A stretch of DNA of 64,000 bases from Melaminivora jejuensis (GCF_017811175.1 NZ_JACWIJ010000002.1:930001-994000); one strand, 5' to 3'. Counted from the first letter of the stretch, positions 19,142 to 27,921 are shown. Notes: generated by a model not told the origin, from the sequence alone. Made by a program: numbers and translations.

Positions 19142-19249
19142 GGCCTTGATTCTAGGATTTCTCGCAGAATTTTAGACATTATGTGAATTATGTCCAAAGA
19201 TTTCATGAAATATCAATAAATATTACATATTACGTAGTAATATTTGGAA
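19142..19249. promoter_or_regulatory. AT-rich divergent control region with three palindromes
   Basis: This gap between the recombinase and KfrA-like starts is strikingly AT-rich against the GC-rich surroundings. It holds GACAT...ATGTC (19175-19194, which also contains two direct ATTATGT), a perfect 12-bp palindrome ATTTCATGAAAT (19200-19211), and ATATTAC-GTA-GTAATAT (19227-19243) just before the KfrA-like ATG. These are likely operators. Autoregulation by the KfrA-like protein is inferred from known plasmid KfrA behaviour. Confidence 0.55.
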
Positions 19250-20263
19250 ATGACCACAGAGACTGACATCCAGGCCGAGATCGACCTGCTCAAGGCCCGC
19301 ATTGCTGACACGCGCGCGCTGTACCGCGAGGTGTGCGTGCTGCTGTTCTTCCGCCACGGCGTCACACCGACGGCCAGCCGGCTGTACCAGTACGTCCGCC
19401 GGGGTTCGATGGGCGTGCCGGCGCAGGCGCTGGCGCAGTTCTGGGACGATCTGCGGGAGAGGGCGCGGGTGGAGATCGACCACCCGGGTGTGCCCGATGC
19501 CCTGCGCCAGGCGGCCGGGCAGGCGCTGGCTGGCCTATGGGAACAAGCCACGCAACTGGCGCGCGATGAGCTGGCGGCCTTGCGTGTCGAGGCCCAGGCT
19601 CAGGCCCGGCAGGCGCTGGCAAGCCTGGCTGCCGCCGAGCAGCGCCAGCAGCAGCAGGAGGCGGAAATGACCGCCATGCGCGCCTTGGTCGAGCAGCAGC
19701 AGGAGCAGCAGCGCGTGCGGGACGAGCTGTTGGCGCAGGAGCAGCGTGGCCACGCTGCCACGCAGGCGCGCACCCAGGCGCTGGAGCAGCAGATTGCCCA
19801 ATTGCGCCAGGAGCTGGAGACCAGTCGGCAGCATTTCAGCGCCGAGCTGGACAAAGGGCGCGAAGCGGTCGCGCTGGCGAGCCGGCGCGCCCAGGACACC
19901 GAGCGCCGGGCGTTGCGCGACATGGATGCCGAGCGCACGGCGCGTGCCGGCGTCAGCAAGCAACTGGATGCCGCCCGTGCCCAGTTGGCACAAGAGCAGC
20001 ACGAGCGCCAGGCCCAGGCGCTACAGGCCAGTGCGCTGCAGGCGCGCCTGGCCGCCGAGCTGGATGCCGCCAGGCTGTCGGCCAGTCAGGCCCAGCGGAC
20101 GGTCTCGGAGCAACACACCCAGGTGCAGCAGCTCATGCAGTCGCTGGCACGCCAGCAGGCCGAGGCCAGCGCGCTGCGCGGAGTGCTGCAGCAGGGCCGG
20201 CCTGCGCCCCGGATGCTGCGCAAGAACCGCCGCGCCGCCCAGGCGCCCGGCCCGGCACCCTGA
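19250..20263 (+). CDS. KfrA-like DNA-binding coiled-coil protein
   Basis: A 337-residue protein. The N-terminal ~110 residues match the KfrA_N type DNA-binding domain (REVCVLLFFRHGVTPTASRL, ALAQFWDDLRERARVEIDHP, QALAGLWEQATQLARDEL). The rest, about 110-315, is a long Gln/Ala/Glu/Arg-rich coiled coil with no membrane segment. Plasmid KfrA is a sequence-specific, autoregulated DNA-binding protein with a long coiled-coil tail. Here the gene sits among chromosomal housekeeping genes, divergent from a tyrosine recombinase. A function with the recombinase, in DNA organisation or control, is inference. GGA lies only five bases before the ATG. Confidence 0.75.
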   Translation: MTTETDIQAEIDLLKARIADTRALYREVCVLLFFRHGVTPTASRLYQYVRRGSMGVPAQALAQFWDDLRERARVEIDHPGVPDALRQAAGQALAGLWEQATQLARDELAALRVEAQAQARQALASLAAAEQRQQQQEAEMTAMRALVEQQQEQQRVRDELLAQEQRGHAATQARTQALEQQIAQLRQELETSRQHFSAELDKGREAVALASRRAQDTERRALRDMDAERTARAGVSKQLDAARAQLAQEQHERQAQALQASALQARLAAELDAARLSASQAQRTVSEQHTQVQQLMQSLARQQAEASALRGVLQQGRPAPRMLRKNRRAAQAPGPAP

Positions 20264-20290
20264 CCCTGATGCACGCCGCCGACCTGCTGG

Positions 20291-20330
20291 GAGGTTGAGC
20301 GTTATGCGTTTGGCACGGACTCCCGCACAG
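20291..20330 (+). repeat. post-stop repeat fragment (GAGCGTTATGCGTTTGGC)
   Basis: Shares the words GTTGAGCGTT and GCGTTTGGC with the other post-stop hairpin copies but is degenerate, with only a weak stem. It lies 27 bp after the KfrA-like stop, in the convergent gap before envZ. Confidence 0.35.
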
Positions 20331-20404
20331 CGCACAGCCGCCTGGCGGCGCCCACAGGGCTGGTCGCCGCAACCCTCTTGAAAGGTGAAGGGGCAGGGCA
20401 GCCC

Positions 20405-22041
20405 TCAGAGGGGCCGAGTGGACTTGTGCGTCTTCGGCGGCGGCTGGCGTTTGACCTGGGGGCGCTGCAGGCGCTGCTTCACGTCCTTGCCATCGGGCAG
20501 GTCGGCGCGCTGCAGCTGCACATGCGCCACCAACCCGCCCGAGGATGAATTGGCCAGGGCGAAGACGCCGCCCAGGCGCTGCACCGTCTTGTCCACGATG
20601 GACAGGCCCAGTCCGGCGCCGGCAGCCGCCGTGCGCGCCGAGTCGCCCCGGAAGAACGGCTTGGTCAGGTGCGCCAGCTGCTCGGGCGGTGCGCCGGGGC
20701 CGTGGTCGCGCAGCTTGAGCAGCACCCAGCGCTCGCGCGCCTTGGCGGCGATGTCCACGGTGGTGATGCCGGTCTCGCGATCCTTGCCGTAGCGCCGGGC
20801 GTTCTCCAGCAGGTTGGAGATCACGCGCGCCAGCTCCACCTCGTCGGCCAGCACGTTCAGGTTCTCCGGCACGTTCATGGTGATGGCCAGCTCGCGGTGA
20901 TCCTGCACGGCATAGACGCACGAGGACACCACGGCGTGCAGGTTGACGGCCGTCAGCGCCACGCCGTCGGGCGGGCGTAGTCCAGGAACTTGTCGATGGT
21001 GGCATCCAGCTGCACGATGTCGGCCACCATGTGCTGGCGCGCCACGTCGTCGCTCACGCTCATCTCGGTCTCCAGCCGCAGCCGCGCCAGCGGTGTGCGC
21101 AGGTCGTGCGAGATGCCGGCCAGCATCACGGCACGATCCTGCTCCAGCTTGGCAAGTTTCTGCGCCATGCGGTTAAAGCCGATGTTGACCTCGCGGATCT
21201 CGTTGGTCACTGCTCCCTCGTCGAGCTGGCTGGCGGCAAAATCCCCGTCGCGCACGCGGTTGGCGGCATAGGACAGCTCTTTCAGGGGCCGGTTGATGAG
21301 CCGGGCGATCAGCGCCGCCCCGGCCAGCGACAGGGCGCCGGCAGTGAGCAGCCAGATCAGCCAGGTCTTGCCGCTGGCGGTGGCCAGGCGCGAGCGATCC
21401 ATCAGCAGCCAGTTGGGATCGCCGTTGATGGTGAAGCCCACCCACAGGCCCGTCTCGCCATTGACGCTGCCGGCCACGATGGTGCCCGGCCCCAGGCGCT
21501 CGGTCAGCTCCTCGGTCAGGCGCGCGCCCAGGGCCGAGGGCGGCAGCACTTCGAAATGATCGGTCGGCTCGCGCGGCAGGATGCGCACGCCCTCCTGGTC
21601 GGCCATGGTCTTGAGCAGTGACACGCGCGCAATGGCGTCGGCGTGGATCAGTGCCGCCCGGCTCAGGTTGACCAGCGAAGCGACCTGCTGCGCCGTCTGC
21701 AGCGTGCGCGGCTCGAACTCCAGCGCCCGCAGGGTCTGCAGCCAGGCCAGGATGCTGCCCACCAGCAGCAGCGACAGCAGGAAAAAGGTGCGCCAAAACA
21801 GGTTCAGGCCGACACGGGCGCGCTGCGCGGCGGTGTCCTCCAGCGGAGCCGGGCTGGTGACGTCAGGAGGGGGGTGGGGTGATGAGCGTTCATGGCGCCT
21901 GGCCCGGTCACGGCGCGTAGCGCGCCGGGCCTGGAGCAAAAGGGCAGGATGGGAGCGTGCGTTCGCAGGGCTGGCAGGGCCAGGGTGGGAATGCTCAGGC
22001 TTGGGACGCGGGCCTTGGCGCAGGTCTTCAGTTGGCCCCAT
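20405..22041 (-). pseudogene. envZ: EnvZ-like sensor histidine kinase, single-base frameshift
   Basis: The inner-membrane kinase partner of the adjacent OmpR. The rebuilt order is: first helix NLFWRTFFLLSLLLVGSILA, a periplasmic domain, second helix WLIWLLTAGALSLAGAALIA, HAMP (LINRPLKELSYAANRVRDGD), HisKA with the phospho-accepting His in LAGISHDLRTPLARLRLE, and a HATPase with NLLENARRYG, HGPGAPPEQLAHLTKPFFRG and GAGLGLSIV. The N-terminal frame ends at 20953 and the C-terminal part (20405-20962) is in another frame. One base is missing in the G/C run at 20969-20971. The ATG at 22041 overlaps ompR by 14 bp. A second possible start, at 21893, would need another missing base in the six-G run 21869-21874. 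Confidence 0.85.
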
Positions 22042-22759
22042 CGGGCACGAAGACATAGCCGACGCCCCACACGGTCTGGATGTAGCGCGGCTGCGCGGCG
22101 TCGATCTCCACCAGCTTGCGCAGGCGCGAGACCTGCACGTCCAGGCTGCGGTCGAAGGGCTCGAATTCGCGGCCACGAGCCAGCAGGGCGAGTTTCTCGC
22201 GCGACAGCGGCTGGCGCGGGTGGCGCACCAGCGCCTTGAGCATGGCGAACTCGCCGGTCGTCAGCGGCAGCTCCTCGCCGTTCCTTTGCAGCGCCCGCGT
22301 GCCCAGATCGAAGGTGAAGGGGCCGAAGGTGACGACCTCGTTCTCGCCCGAGGGCGCACCCGGCGCCTCCATGGGCGGGCGGCGGCGCAGCACGGCGTGA
22401 ATGCGCGCCAGCAGCTCGCGCGGGTTGAAGGGCTTGCCCAGGTAGTCGTCGGCGCCGACTTCCAGGCCGACGATGCGATCCACGTCCTCGCCCTTGGCCG
22501 TGAGCATGATGATGGGCGTGCGGTCGTTGGCCGCGCGCAGGCGCCGGCAGATGGACAGGCCGTCCTCGCCCGGCATCATCAGGTCGAGCACGATCAGATC
22601 CACCGTCTCGCGCAGCAAGATGCGGTTGAGCGCCTTGCCGTCTTCGGCCACCATGACCTCGAAACCCTCCTGGGTCAGATAGCGGCGCAGCAGATCGCGG
22701 ATGCGCGCGTCGTCATCCACCACGAGGACTTTGTCGGTGCGGTTGGTTGTCGAAGCCAT
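22028..22759 (-). CDS. ompR: OmpR-like two-component response regulator
   Basis: A 243-residue transcription factor. The receiver domain (residues ~8-120) has the acidic pocket KVLVVDDDARIRDLL, the phosphorylated Asp in DLIVLDLMMPGEDG and the conserved Lys after the Thr in LGKPFNPRELLARIHAVLRR. The C-terminal winged helix (about 145-240) includes LTTGEFAMLKALVRHPRQPL and YIQTVWGVGYVFVPDG. It responds to the EnvZ-like kinase encoded directly downstream with an overlapping start, the normal ompR-envZ operon that controls outer-membrane proteins and osmotic response in related bacteria. The ATG at 22759 fits the family N-terminus; longer frames upstream are not credible. Confidence 0.93.
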   Translation of the reverse strand: MASTTNRTDKVLVVDDDARIRDLLRRYLTQEGFEVMVAEDGKALNRILLRETVDLIVLDLMMPGEDGLSICRRLRAANDRTPIIMLTAKGEDVDRIVGLEVGADDYLGKPFNPRELLARIHAVLRRRPPMEAPGAPSGENEVVTFGPFTFDLGTRALQRNGEELPLTTGEFAMLKALVRHPRQPLSREKLALLARGREFEPFDRSLDVQVSRLRKLVEIDAAQPRYIQTVWGVGYVFVPDGAN

Positions 22760-22782
22760 GTCTTTTTTCCTCGAATCCAATT

Positions 22783-22856
22783 TGTAACAGCGGCGATTCT
22801 GACCAGCTTGGCAGGGCAATCCCCGATTTGGCAGGCCGGCCTGACCAACTGTTACA
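22783..22856. promoter_or_regulatory. inverted TGTAACAG octamers in the ompR/SIMPL divergent gap
   Basis: TGTAACAG (22783-22790) and its exact complement CTGTTACA (22849-22856) lie 58 bp apart in the 242-bp gap between two divergent genes. They could be binding sites for a regulator, possibly OmpR itself. The rest of the gap shows no gene. Confidence 0.3.
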
Positions 22857-23001
22857 GGTTTTGCGGCGTCTCGCAGGCAACTGGGGGTAAAAGTCGCAAG
22901 CCCTGCCACGGCTGAGCGTGCCACGGCTGTCAGCGGCCAGCGCATTTGCCTGTCGCCCGCGCGCACTACAAAAGATTTTGCAGATTCCAAGGAAAGGCCC
23001 C

Positions 23002-23718
23002 ATGACCCTCATGACCCGCACATTTTTCGCCGTCCTGCTGGCCGGCGCCGCTGCCGCCGCCGTGGCCCAGGGCGCCAAAGGGCCGCCGCCGCACAATGTG
23101 CTGCAGCTGTCGGCCTCGGGCAGCGTCCAGGTGCAGCAGGATCAGCTGGTGCTGACCCTGGCCACGAGCCGCGAGGGCGAGGATGCCGCCGGCGTGCAGG
23201 CGCAATTGCGCCAGGCGCTGGACGCCGCACTGGCCGAGGCCCGGCGCGACGCCGCCCAAGACCAGCTGGAGGTGCGCACGGGTGATTTCAGCATCCAGCC
23301 GCGCTACGGCAAGGAGGGGCGCATGAGCGGCTGGCAGGGCCGCGCCGAGCTGGTGCTGTCCGGGCGCGACTTCGCCCGCATCACCAACGCTGCCGGGCGC
23401 ATCCGCAGCATGACCATCGGCCAGGTAGCGTTCGATCTGTCGCGCCAAGCGCGCGAGCAGGCCGAAAGCCAAGCGCAGACCGAGGCCATCGAGGCTTTCA
23501 AGGCGCGTGCCAGCGAACTGGCCCGGGGCTTCGGCTTTGCCGGCTACAGCCTGCGCGAGGTCAGCGTGAACAGCCATGCCGCCTCGCCCGGCCCGCGTCC
23601 GCGCATGTTGGCGATGGCAGCCAAGGGCCCGGGCTTCGAGGCCGACGCGGCAGTGCCGGTGGAGGCCGGCAAGGCGCTGGTCGAGGTCACGGTCTCGGGT
23701 TCGGTGCAGCTGCGCTGA
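23002..23718 (+). CDS. SIMPL domain (DUF541, YggE-like) periplasmic protein
   Basis: A 238-residue exported protein with a signal peptide (MTLMTRTFFAVLLAGAAAAA, cleavage near AVAQG). The SIMPL/DUF541 domain covers almost all of the mature chain: LQLSASGSVQVQQDQLVLTL, DQLEVRTGDFSIQPRYG and WQGRAELVLSGRDF, then a C-terminus ending VEVTVSGSVQLR. E. coli YggE of this family is linked to oxidative-stress tolerance, but the biochemical role is unclear. It starts after GGAAAGG and diverges from ompR. A TACAAA box 34 bp upstream may be the -10. Confidence 0.85.
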   Translation: MTLMTRTFFAVLLAGAAAAAVAQGAKGPPPHNVLQLSASGSVQVQQDQLVLTLATSREGEDAAGVQAQLRQALDAALAEARRDAAQDQLEVRTGDFSIQPRYGKEGRMSGWQGRAELVLSGRDFARITNAAGRIRSMTIGQVAFDLSRQAREQAESQAQTEAIEAFKARASELARGFGFAGYSLREVSVNSHAASPGPRPRMLAMAAKGPGFEADAAVPVEAGKALVEVTVSGSVQLR

Positions 23719-23732
23719 ACAGAACCCGAGCG

Positions 23733-23799
23733 ATTTTTTGATGATTTTCGGCTAAAACCCTTGTCTGGCAAGCGTTGATAGCTATATAAAATATAGCAT
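23733..23799 (+). repeat. copy of the interspersed ~60-bp repeat (intergenic)
   Basis: TTCGGCTAAAACCC, then TTGTCTGGCAAGCGTTGATA and the perfect mini-hairpin GCTATATAAAATATAGC. It lies between the convergent SIMPL and bdhA genes. Confidence 0.85.
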
Positions 23800-23822
23800 T
23801 CCGCTGTGGGTTCAGCATGAAT

Positions 23823-24605
23823 TCATTGCGCTGCCCAGCCGCCATCCATGTTCCAGGCCACGCCGCGCACGTTGTTGGCGGCCGGTGAGCAGAAGAACAC
23901 GGCCAACTCGCCCAGTTCTTCAGGCGTAGTGAACTGCATGGAGGGCTCCTTCTCGCCCAACAGCAGTTTCTTCGCCTCCTCGTTGGAGATGCCGTGCTGC
24001 TCGGCCTTGGCGTCCACCTGCTTTTGCACCAGCGGGGTGAGCACCCAGCCGGGGCAGATGGCGTTGCAGGTCACGCCGGTGGTGGCGGTCTCCAAGGCGG
24101 TCACCTTGGTCAGGCCGACGATGCCGTGCTTGGCGGCCACGTAGGCCGATTTCTGCGCCGAGGCCACCAGGCCATGCACCGAGGCCACGTTGATGATCCG
24201 GCCCCAGCCGGCGGCCAGCATGTCCGGCAGCGCCAGGCGGCTGGTGTGGAAGGCGCTGGTCAGGTTGATGGCGATGATGGCGTCCCACTTTTGCGGCGGA
24301 AAGTCCTGCACGCTGGCCACATGCTGGATGCCGGCGTTGTTGACCAAGATGTCCACGCGGCCGAACTGGCCGGCGGCATAGCGCATCATGTCCTCGATCT
24401 CGTCCGGGCGGCTCATGTCGGCGCCGTGGTAGGCCACGCGAACGCCGGCCTGTTCGCCGGCAGCCAGCACCTGGGCGCGCGGGCCTTCGGCGTCGCCAAA
24501 GCCGTTGAGCACGATGTTGGCGCCGCGCTGCGCCAGGGCGCAGGCGATGCCCAGGCCGATGCCGCTGGTGGAGCCGGTGACGAGGGCAGTTTTGCCTTTC
24601 AGCAT
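23823..24605 (-). CDS. bdhA: D-3-hydroxybutyrate dehydrogenase
   Basis: A 260-residue classical short-chain dehydrogenase that oxidises D-3-hydroxybutyrate to acetoacetate, feeding products of PHB breakdown into metabolism. The NAD site reads ALVTGSTSGIGLGIA, with NNAG in DILVNNAGIQHV. The active site has Ser in NVASVHGLVAS and YVAAK with Tyr and Lys. The stretch KHGIVGLTKVTALE and the ending VRGVAWNMDGGWAAQ are typical of 3-hydroxybutyrate dehydrogenases rather than other SDRs. It fits with the phaCAB genes at 60-64 kb. The ATG is preceded by GGAGAG. It diverges from the alpha/beta hydrolase gene. Confidence 0.92.
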   Translation of the reverse strand: MLKGKTALVTGSTSGIGLGIACALAQRGANIVLNGFGDAEGPRAQVLAAGEQAGVRVAYHGADMSRPDEIEDMMRYAAGQFGRVDILVNNAGIQHVASVQDFPPQKWDAIIAINLTSAFHTSRLALPDMLAAGWGRIINVASVHGLVASAQKSAYVAAKHGIVGLTKVTALETATTGVTCNAICPGWVLTPLVQKQVDAKAEQHGISNEEAKKLLLGEKEPSMQFTTPEELGELAVFFCSPAANNVRGVAWNMDGGWAAQ

Positions 24606-24679
24606 ATGAATCTCTCCAGTCTTGATGAATTAGGATGCAGCGCAGGCATTATCGAGCGCACCGTACACCGGGTATTTCC

Positions 24680-25624
24680 ATGTTTGAACCTAAGCTGAAC
24701 TACGTATCGTGTCCCGGCCCGGCTGCTGTGGGAGCCGATCCTGCCGCCGCCCAGGGCCATCGCATGGCCTACTGGGAGTGGGACGCAACGGGCGGCGCAA
24801 CGCTGGCGCCCCATGTAGTGGTGTGCGTCCATGGCCTGTCGCGCCAGGGGCGGGATTTCGACGAGCTGGCGCAGGCCCTGGCGCCGCACGCGCGGGTAGT
24901 CTGCCCGGATGTCGTGGGCCGGGGCCACAGCGACTGGCTGGCCGACCCCATGCACTACCAGGTGCCGGTCTATGCCGCCGACATGCTGGCGCTGCTGGCG
25001 CAGCTGCACGCCGAGGCACCCATCCAGACGCTGGACTGGGTCGGCACCAGCATGGGCGGCCTGATCGGCATGGCCCTGGCCGGGCAGCCCGGGCTGGCGC
25101 TGCCAGCGCCGCTGCGCCGCGTGGTGCTGAACGATGTCGGGCCGGTCATCCAGTGGGAAGCCCTGGAGCGCATCGGGCAGTACCTGGGCGCATCAGTGCG
25201 CTTTGCCAGCCAGGAGCAGGCCGCCGACGCCCTGTGGGCGATCTCCAGCAGCTTTGGCCCGCACACGCGCGAGCAGTGGCTGGCGCTGTCGCAGCCCATG
25301 CTGCGCGAGGACGGACAGGGCGGCTGGCGGCTGCACTACGACCCGGCCATTGCCGTGCCCTTTCGGGCACTCACGCGCGAGGCGGCCACCGGCGGTGAGC
25401 AACAGCTGTGGCAGCTCTACGACCGCATCACGGCCCAGGTGCTGCTGCTGCGCGGCGCACAGTCGGATCTGCTGACCCTGGAGACGGCTCAGGCCATGAC
25501 GCAGCGCGGCCCGCGCGCGCAGCTGGTGCAGTTCGAGGGCGTCGGCCATGCGCCGACCCTGGTCGAGCCGGGTCAGCGGGCCGTGGTCGAGCGCTTTTTG
25601 CTCAACGCGGCGGGAGCGCCATGA
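24680..25624 (+). CDS. alpha/beta hydrolase
   Basis: A 314-residue alpha/beta-hydrolase-fold protein without a signal peptide. The oxyanion region is VVVCVHGLSRQGRDF, the nucleophile elbow GTSMGGLIGMALA, and the C-terminal His lies in GVGHAPTLVEP, giving a plausible catalytic triad. LLLRGAQSDLLTLETAQAM supplies the likely acid. The substrate cannot be told from sequence; relatives include esterases and lactonases. Its stop overlaps the relA start by four bases (ATGA), so the two are probably translated from one message. The ATG at 24680 is used because the conserved fold begins soon after. Confidence 0.85.
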   Translation: MFEPKLNYVSCPGPAAVGADPAAAQGHRMAYWEWDATGGATLAPHVVVCVHGLSRQGRDFDELAQALAPHARVVCPDVVGRGHSDWLADPMHYQVPVYAADMLALLAQLHAEAPIQTLDWVGTSMGGLIGMALAGQPGLALPAPLRRVVLNDVGPVIQWEALERIGQYLGASVRFASQEQAADALWAISSSFGPHTREQWLALSQPMLREDGQGGWRLHYDPAIAVPFRALTREAATGGEQQLWQLYDRITAQVLLLRGAQSDLLTLETAQAMTQRGPRAQLVQFEGVGHAPTLVEPGQRAVVERFLLNAAGAP

Positions 25625-27855
25625 AGCCTGCCAGTCCCGCTCCCGCATCGGCCACCTCTGGCGTCGCCCCCGATGCCGTGCCGCAGCTCATCGCGGCCAC
25701 GGCGCAGGTGCAGCCGCAGGAGGTCGGTTCCCTGCAGCGCGCACGTACCTTTGCCGAGCCACTGCTGGCCGGCCAGACCTTGGATACTGGTGAAAACGCC
25801 CTGGCCCATGCAGACGGCGTGCGCGCCATCCTGCGCCATCTGGGCGGCTCGGAGGCCATGCAGGCGGCTGCCTACCTGGTCTATACCTGCGCTCATCTGA
25901 CGCGCCCGCACGAGGTCATCGCCAAGGCCTTTGGTGACAACCTGGCCGAGCTGGCGGTGGAGACCACCAAGCTGATGCATGTGCAGCGGCAGGCGCGCGA
26001 TGCGCACGTGAGTGGCCAGCAGGTGGACGATGCCGCCACGCAGACCGAGAACGTGCGCAAGATGCTGCTGGCGTTTTCGCGCGATCTGCGCGTGGTCATG
26101 CTGCGCCTGGCTTCACGGCTGCAGACGCTGCGCTACTACGCAGCCAGCAAGCGACCGGTATCGCCGGCAGTGGCGCGCGAGGCGCTGCAGGTCTTCGCCC
26201 CGCTGGCCAACCGCCTGGGCATCTGGCAGATGAAGTGGGAGCTGGAAGACCTGGCGTTTCGCTTCCTGGAGCCCGAGACCTACAAAAAGATCGCCCGCCT
26301 GCTTGATGAAAAACGCACCGAGCGCGAGCACAACATGCAGTTGCTGCGCGAGCGCCTGGAGGGGGAGTTGCGCGCGCACAGCATCAGCGCCACGGTGACC
26401 GGGCGGCCCAAGCACATCTACAGCATCGTCAAGAAGATGCGCGGCAAGTCGCTGGGCTTCGACCAGGTGTTTGACATCCGCGCGCTGCGCGTCATCGTGC
26501 CCAGCGTCAAGGACTGCTACGCGGCATTGAGCTGGGTACACAGCCACTTCCAGCCCATCGAGGCCGAATTTGACGACTACATCGCCCGGCCCAAGCCCAA
26601 CGGCTACCAATCGCTGCACACCGTGGTGCGCGACGACAGCGGCAAGGCCATTGAGATCCAGATCCGCACCCAGGCCATGCACGACCATGCGGAAAATGGC
26701 GTGGCCGCGCACTGGGCCTACAAGGAAGCTGGCACCAAGGGCTATGCCGGCGTGGCCGCCAGCAGTGAATACGACGCAAAGATTGCCGTGCTGCGTCAGC
26801 TGCTGGCCTGGGAGCGCGACCTGTCGGGCGCAGCCAGCCAGGGCTTGTTCGAAGACCGCATCTATGTGCTGACGCCCAATGCCGCCGTGGTCGAGTTGCC
26901 CCAGGGTGCCACGCCGCTGGACTTCGCCTACGCCGTACACACCAGCCTGGGCCACCGCTGCCGTGGCGCGCGTGTGGACGGGGTCATGGTGCCGCTCAAC
27001 ACGCCGCTGCACAACGGCCAGACGGTGGAGATCAGCACCGTCAAGGAGGGCCGGCCCTCGCGCGACTGGCTCAACGCCGAGCTGGGCTATCTGAACAGCA
27101 ATCGCGCCCGCGCCAAGGTGCGTGCCTGGTTCAACGCCCAGGCCACGCACGCCACCGTGGCGCGCGGGCGCGAACTGGTGGAAAAGCTGCTGCAGCGCGA
27201 GGGCAAGACCGCCGTCAAGCAGGGCGACCTGGCGGTGCAGCTGGGCTTCAAGACGGCGGATGCGCTGTTCGAGGTGGTCGGCAAGGATGAGTTTTCGCTG
27301 CGCAGCATCGAGCAGCTGCTGCGCCCACCCGCCGAGCCGGCGGTGCCCGAGCCGCAGCTGCTGCTGAAGAAACCCAGTGCCGCCCGCTCTTCCGGCAAGG
27401 GCGGGGTGCTGGTGGTCGGCATCGACTCGCTGATGACGCAACTGGCCAAGTGCTGCCGCCCGGCGCCGCCCGACCCGATTGCCGGCTTCGTCACGCGTGG
27501 CAAGGGGGTCAGCGTACACCGCAGCGACTGCCGTAACTTCCGCGAGATGGCAGCGCGCAGCGCCGAGCGGGTCATCGACGTGCAGTGGGGCACCCCGGGC
27601 GGCGGCGGTTCGGTGCGGCCAGCGGTCTATCCGGTCGATGTCATGGTCGAGGCGTCCGACCGCCAGGGTCTGCTGCGTGACATCTCCGACGTGTTTGCCC
27701 GTGAAAAGACCAACGTCATCGGTGTGCAGACGCAGTCCGTGCGCGGCACGGCCTGGATGACGTTCACGGTCGAAGTGTCCGATGCCGGCCGGCTCGCCAA
27801 GGTGCTGGGCATCGTGGCCGGCGTGCCCGGCGTGCGCGCTGCACGCAGGCGCTGA
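25621..27855 (+). CDS. relA: (p)ppGpp synthetase, RelA type
   Basis: A 744-residue ribosome-associated alarmone synthetase for the stringent response. The N-terminal HD region lacks the usual HD-x-x-ED residues (AAAYLVYTCAHLTRP), so hydrolase activity should be absent. The synthetase domain has GRPKHIYSIVKKM and the RelA-type EFDDYIARPKPNGYQSLHT; the acidic EFDD marks RelA rather than SpoT. TGS (EDRIYVLTPNAAVVELPQGA), a zinc-finger-like region with KCCRPAPPDPIAGFVTRGKG, and a C-terminal ACT domain (VMVEASDRQGLLRDISDVFA) follow. Length matches E. coli RelA (744). The start overlaps the upstream hydrolase stop. Confidence 0.96.
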   Translation: MKPASPAPASATSGVAPDAVPQLIAATAQVQPQEVGSLQRARTFAEPLLAGQTLDTGENALAHADGVRAILRHLGGSEAMQAAAYLVYTCAHLTRPHEVIAKAFGDNLAELAVETTKLMHVQRQARDAHVSGQQVDDAATQTENVRKMLLAFSRDLRVVMLRLASRLQTLRYYAASKRPVSPAVAREALQVFAPLANRLGIWQMKWELEDLAFRFLEPETYKKIARLLDEKRTEREHNMQLLRERLEGELRAHSISATVTGRPKHIYSIVKKMRGKSLGFDQVFDIRALRVIVPSVKDCYAALSWVHSHFQPIEAEFDDYIARPKPNGYQSLHTVVRDDSGKAIEIQIRTQAMHDHAENGVAAHWAYKEAGTKGYAGVAASSEYDAKIAVLRQLLAWERDLSGAASQGLFEDRIYVLTPNAAVVELPQGATPLDFAYAVHTSLGHRCRGARVDGVMVPLNTPLHNGQTVEISTVKEGRPSRDWLNAELGYLNSNRARAKVRAWFNAQATHATVARGRELVEKLLQREGKTAVKQGDLAVQLGFKTADALFEVVGKDEFSLRSIEQLLRPPAEPAVPEPQLLLKKPSAARSSGKGGVLVVGIDSLMTQLAKCCRPAPPDPIAGFVTRGKGVSVHRSDCRNFREMAARSAERVIDVQWGTPGGGGSVRPAVYPVDVMVEASDRQGLLRDISDVFAREKTNVIGVQTQSVRGTAWMTFTVEVSDAGRLAKVLGIVAGVPGVRAARRR

Positions 27856-27894
27856 AAGGTGCCGGGGCCGCCCGGGCGGCAGGCGGCCTCGCGC

Positions 27895-27900
27895 TACAAT
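27895..27900 (+). promoter_or_regulatory. -10-like box (TACAAT) upstream of carA
   Basis: TACAAT in the context GCGCTACAATGCAGG would start transcription near 27907 and yield a ~115-nt leader that contains the stem structure at 27922-28001. No clear -35 box. Confidence 0.4.
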
Positions 27901-27921
27901 GCAGGGCTTTCCCGCCAAACA

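Noticed and set aside
18000..20263. Integron or prophage around the tyrosine recombinase
   Set aside because: No attC-like arrays, phage structural genes or flanking direct repeats were found; flanking genes are housekeeping.
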